In this document: one piece after another, positions 63,501 to 64,000 of the stretch
Layout: every line of letters starts with the position of its first letter
Numbering within the stretch: the stretch's first letter is position 1
Assembly (NCBI GenBank): GCA_013076295.1
Contig: RQOL01000828.1
Location: forward strand, 992,001 to 1,056,000
Length of the DNA stretch: 64,000 bases
Source: Sanderia malayensis
Lineage: Eukaryota > Cnidaria > Scyphozoa > Semaeostomeae > Pelagiidae
Direction: 5' to 3'
The notes under the pieces: generated by a model
What the model was told of the DNA's origin: nothing
The model's input: only the letters and a program-made list of their open reading frames with translations
Database searches by the model: none
Translations under genes and position numbers: made by a program

Positions 63501-64000
63501 AACTGTGACCCTGTAGCCCTAAACATGCCAATGTCATATGGCCCAATATTCAGATACTGTTGGACAAAACCATAGCAGCCAACTTCTTTACAGGGGATAC
63601 CTGCAGTTAACAGACATTGATGCTTGCCTTATGCCTTATGCGCCATGTCACGTTATATTATACTCCGCTGTGTGATATTTTAAATCAAATATAATCATCG
63701 AGCTAGATGTAATCACTGGTGCTACTTTTGATGAATTTCAGGCGAAGCTCTAGCGCACAAGGCCAAAAAGCTGAGTGAGAATTTTGTCGACAAACTCAAA
63801 GTCTTGACTGTGGATGGCAAAGGCCGTTCGGGTCTGTCTCGATCCGCACAGGGCTTGGATCTGGTGTTTGCTTTGGACTATTCGCAAAGCGTTGGCAAGG
63901 TGAATTTCAAAAAAGCGGTCGATTTCACAAGATCCATGATAGAACAATTTGGACTGTCTTCTTCGGATGAGGGCACACACGTCGCCATTGTTGTCTTCTC
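60521..64000 (+). CDS. Secreted LDLa-sushi-vWA protein, partial (factor B- or polydom-like)
   Basis: Extracellular multidomain protein running off the window. Exons, each beginning and (where visible) ending in phase 1: 60521-60640 (LDL receptor class [22 protein letters not shown] then DSSDEDSC), 62411-62602, 62846-63037 and 63142-63315 (three CCP/sushi domains, each with four cysteines and a late Trp-x-Cys pattern such as [10 protein letters not shown]), and 63742 to the window end (linker, then a vWA domain with the metal-site motif [10 protein letters not shown]). The LDLa-CCPx3-vWA order matches what I recall for ascidian complement factor B, which would continue into a serine protease. 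The vWA wording, with [18 protein letters not shown] and VAIVVF, also resembles SVEP1/polydom. No signal-peptide exon was found. It may lie left of 60521, possibly beyond the transposon. Domain calls are firm; gene identity is not. Confidence 0.75.
60829..62095. mobile_element. TTAA-flanked non-autonomous element, 1.27 kb
   Basis: Ends AGTGCTAATGCAACGAA and its exact inverse, flanked by TTAA (60825-60828, 62096-62099). It lies in the intron between the LDLa and first CCP exons. It contains CACTGTGATGTCAT and CACTGTGACGTCACAG words. No transposase frame is seen. It has a different terminus from the TTAA element at 57022 but the same target preference. Confidence 0.85.

Overview
The window is AT-rich metazoan nuclear DNA: genes with many short exons, GT/AG introns, C2H2, kinesin, HECT and sushi families, and a dense load of short DNA transposons (MITEs) and SINE-like units. 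The organism is probably a marine invertebrate. The LDLa-CCP-CCP-CCP-vWA order at the right edge recalls ascidian complement factor B, so a tunicate is a reasonable but unproven guess.

Layout from left to right. Bases 1-1015 are a 20-bp satellite with a TTAGGG word at every unit junction. After a poorly resolved stretch (1016-2743) comes a KIF14-type mitotic kinesin on the minus strand (about 19865 to 2744). Upstream of it on the same strand is URB2, a ribosome-biogenesis gene running from 49652 down to 20735. One URB2 intron (about 27299-35304) contains a whole PRDM12 gene on the plus strand (29255-32736). URB2 and the plus-strand complex I assembly gene NDUFAF3 (49942-51472) are divergent, with start codons 289 bp apart around a CACGTG E-box.

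At 52150-59963 lies a 7.8-kb DNA transposon with about 250-bp inverted termini and a 6-bp target duplication. It carries an intact DDE integrase gene (plus strand) and a six-exon gene (minus strand) for a SAM-like/HECT E3 ubiquitin ligase that keeps the HECT cysteine. A 1.7-kb TTAA-flanked element sits inside the ligase gene's second intron. The last 3.5 kb hold the plus-strand exons of a secreted LDLa-sushi-vWA protein (factor B- or polydom-like) that runs off the window.

KIF14, URB2, NDUFAF3 and PRDM12 are unrelated host genes. The most unusual object is the ligase-bearing transposon. Gene models were built by hand from reading frames, splice signals and remembered family motifs. Boundaries given as 'about' were not checked base by base.
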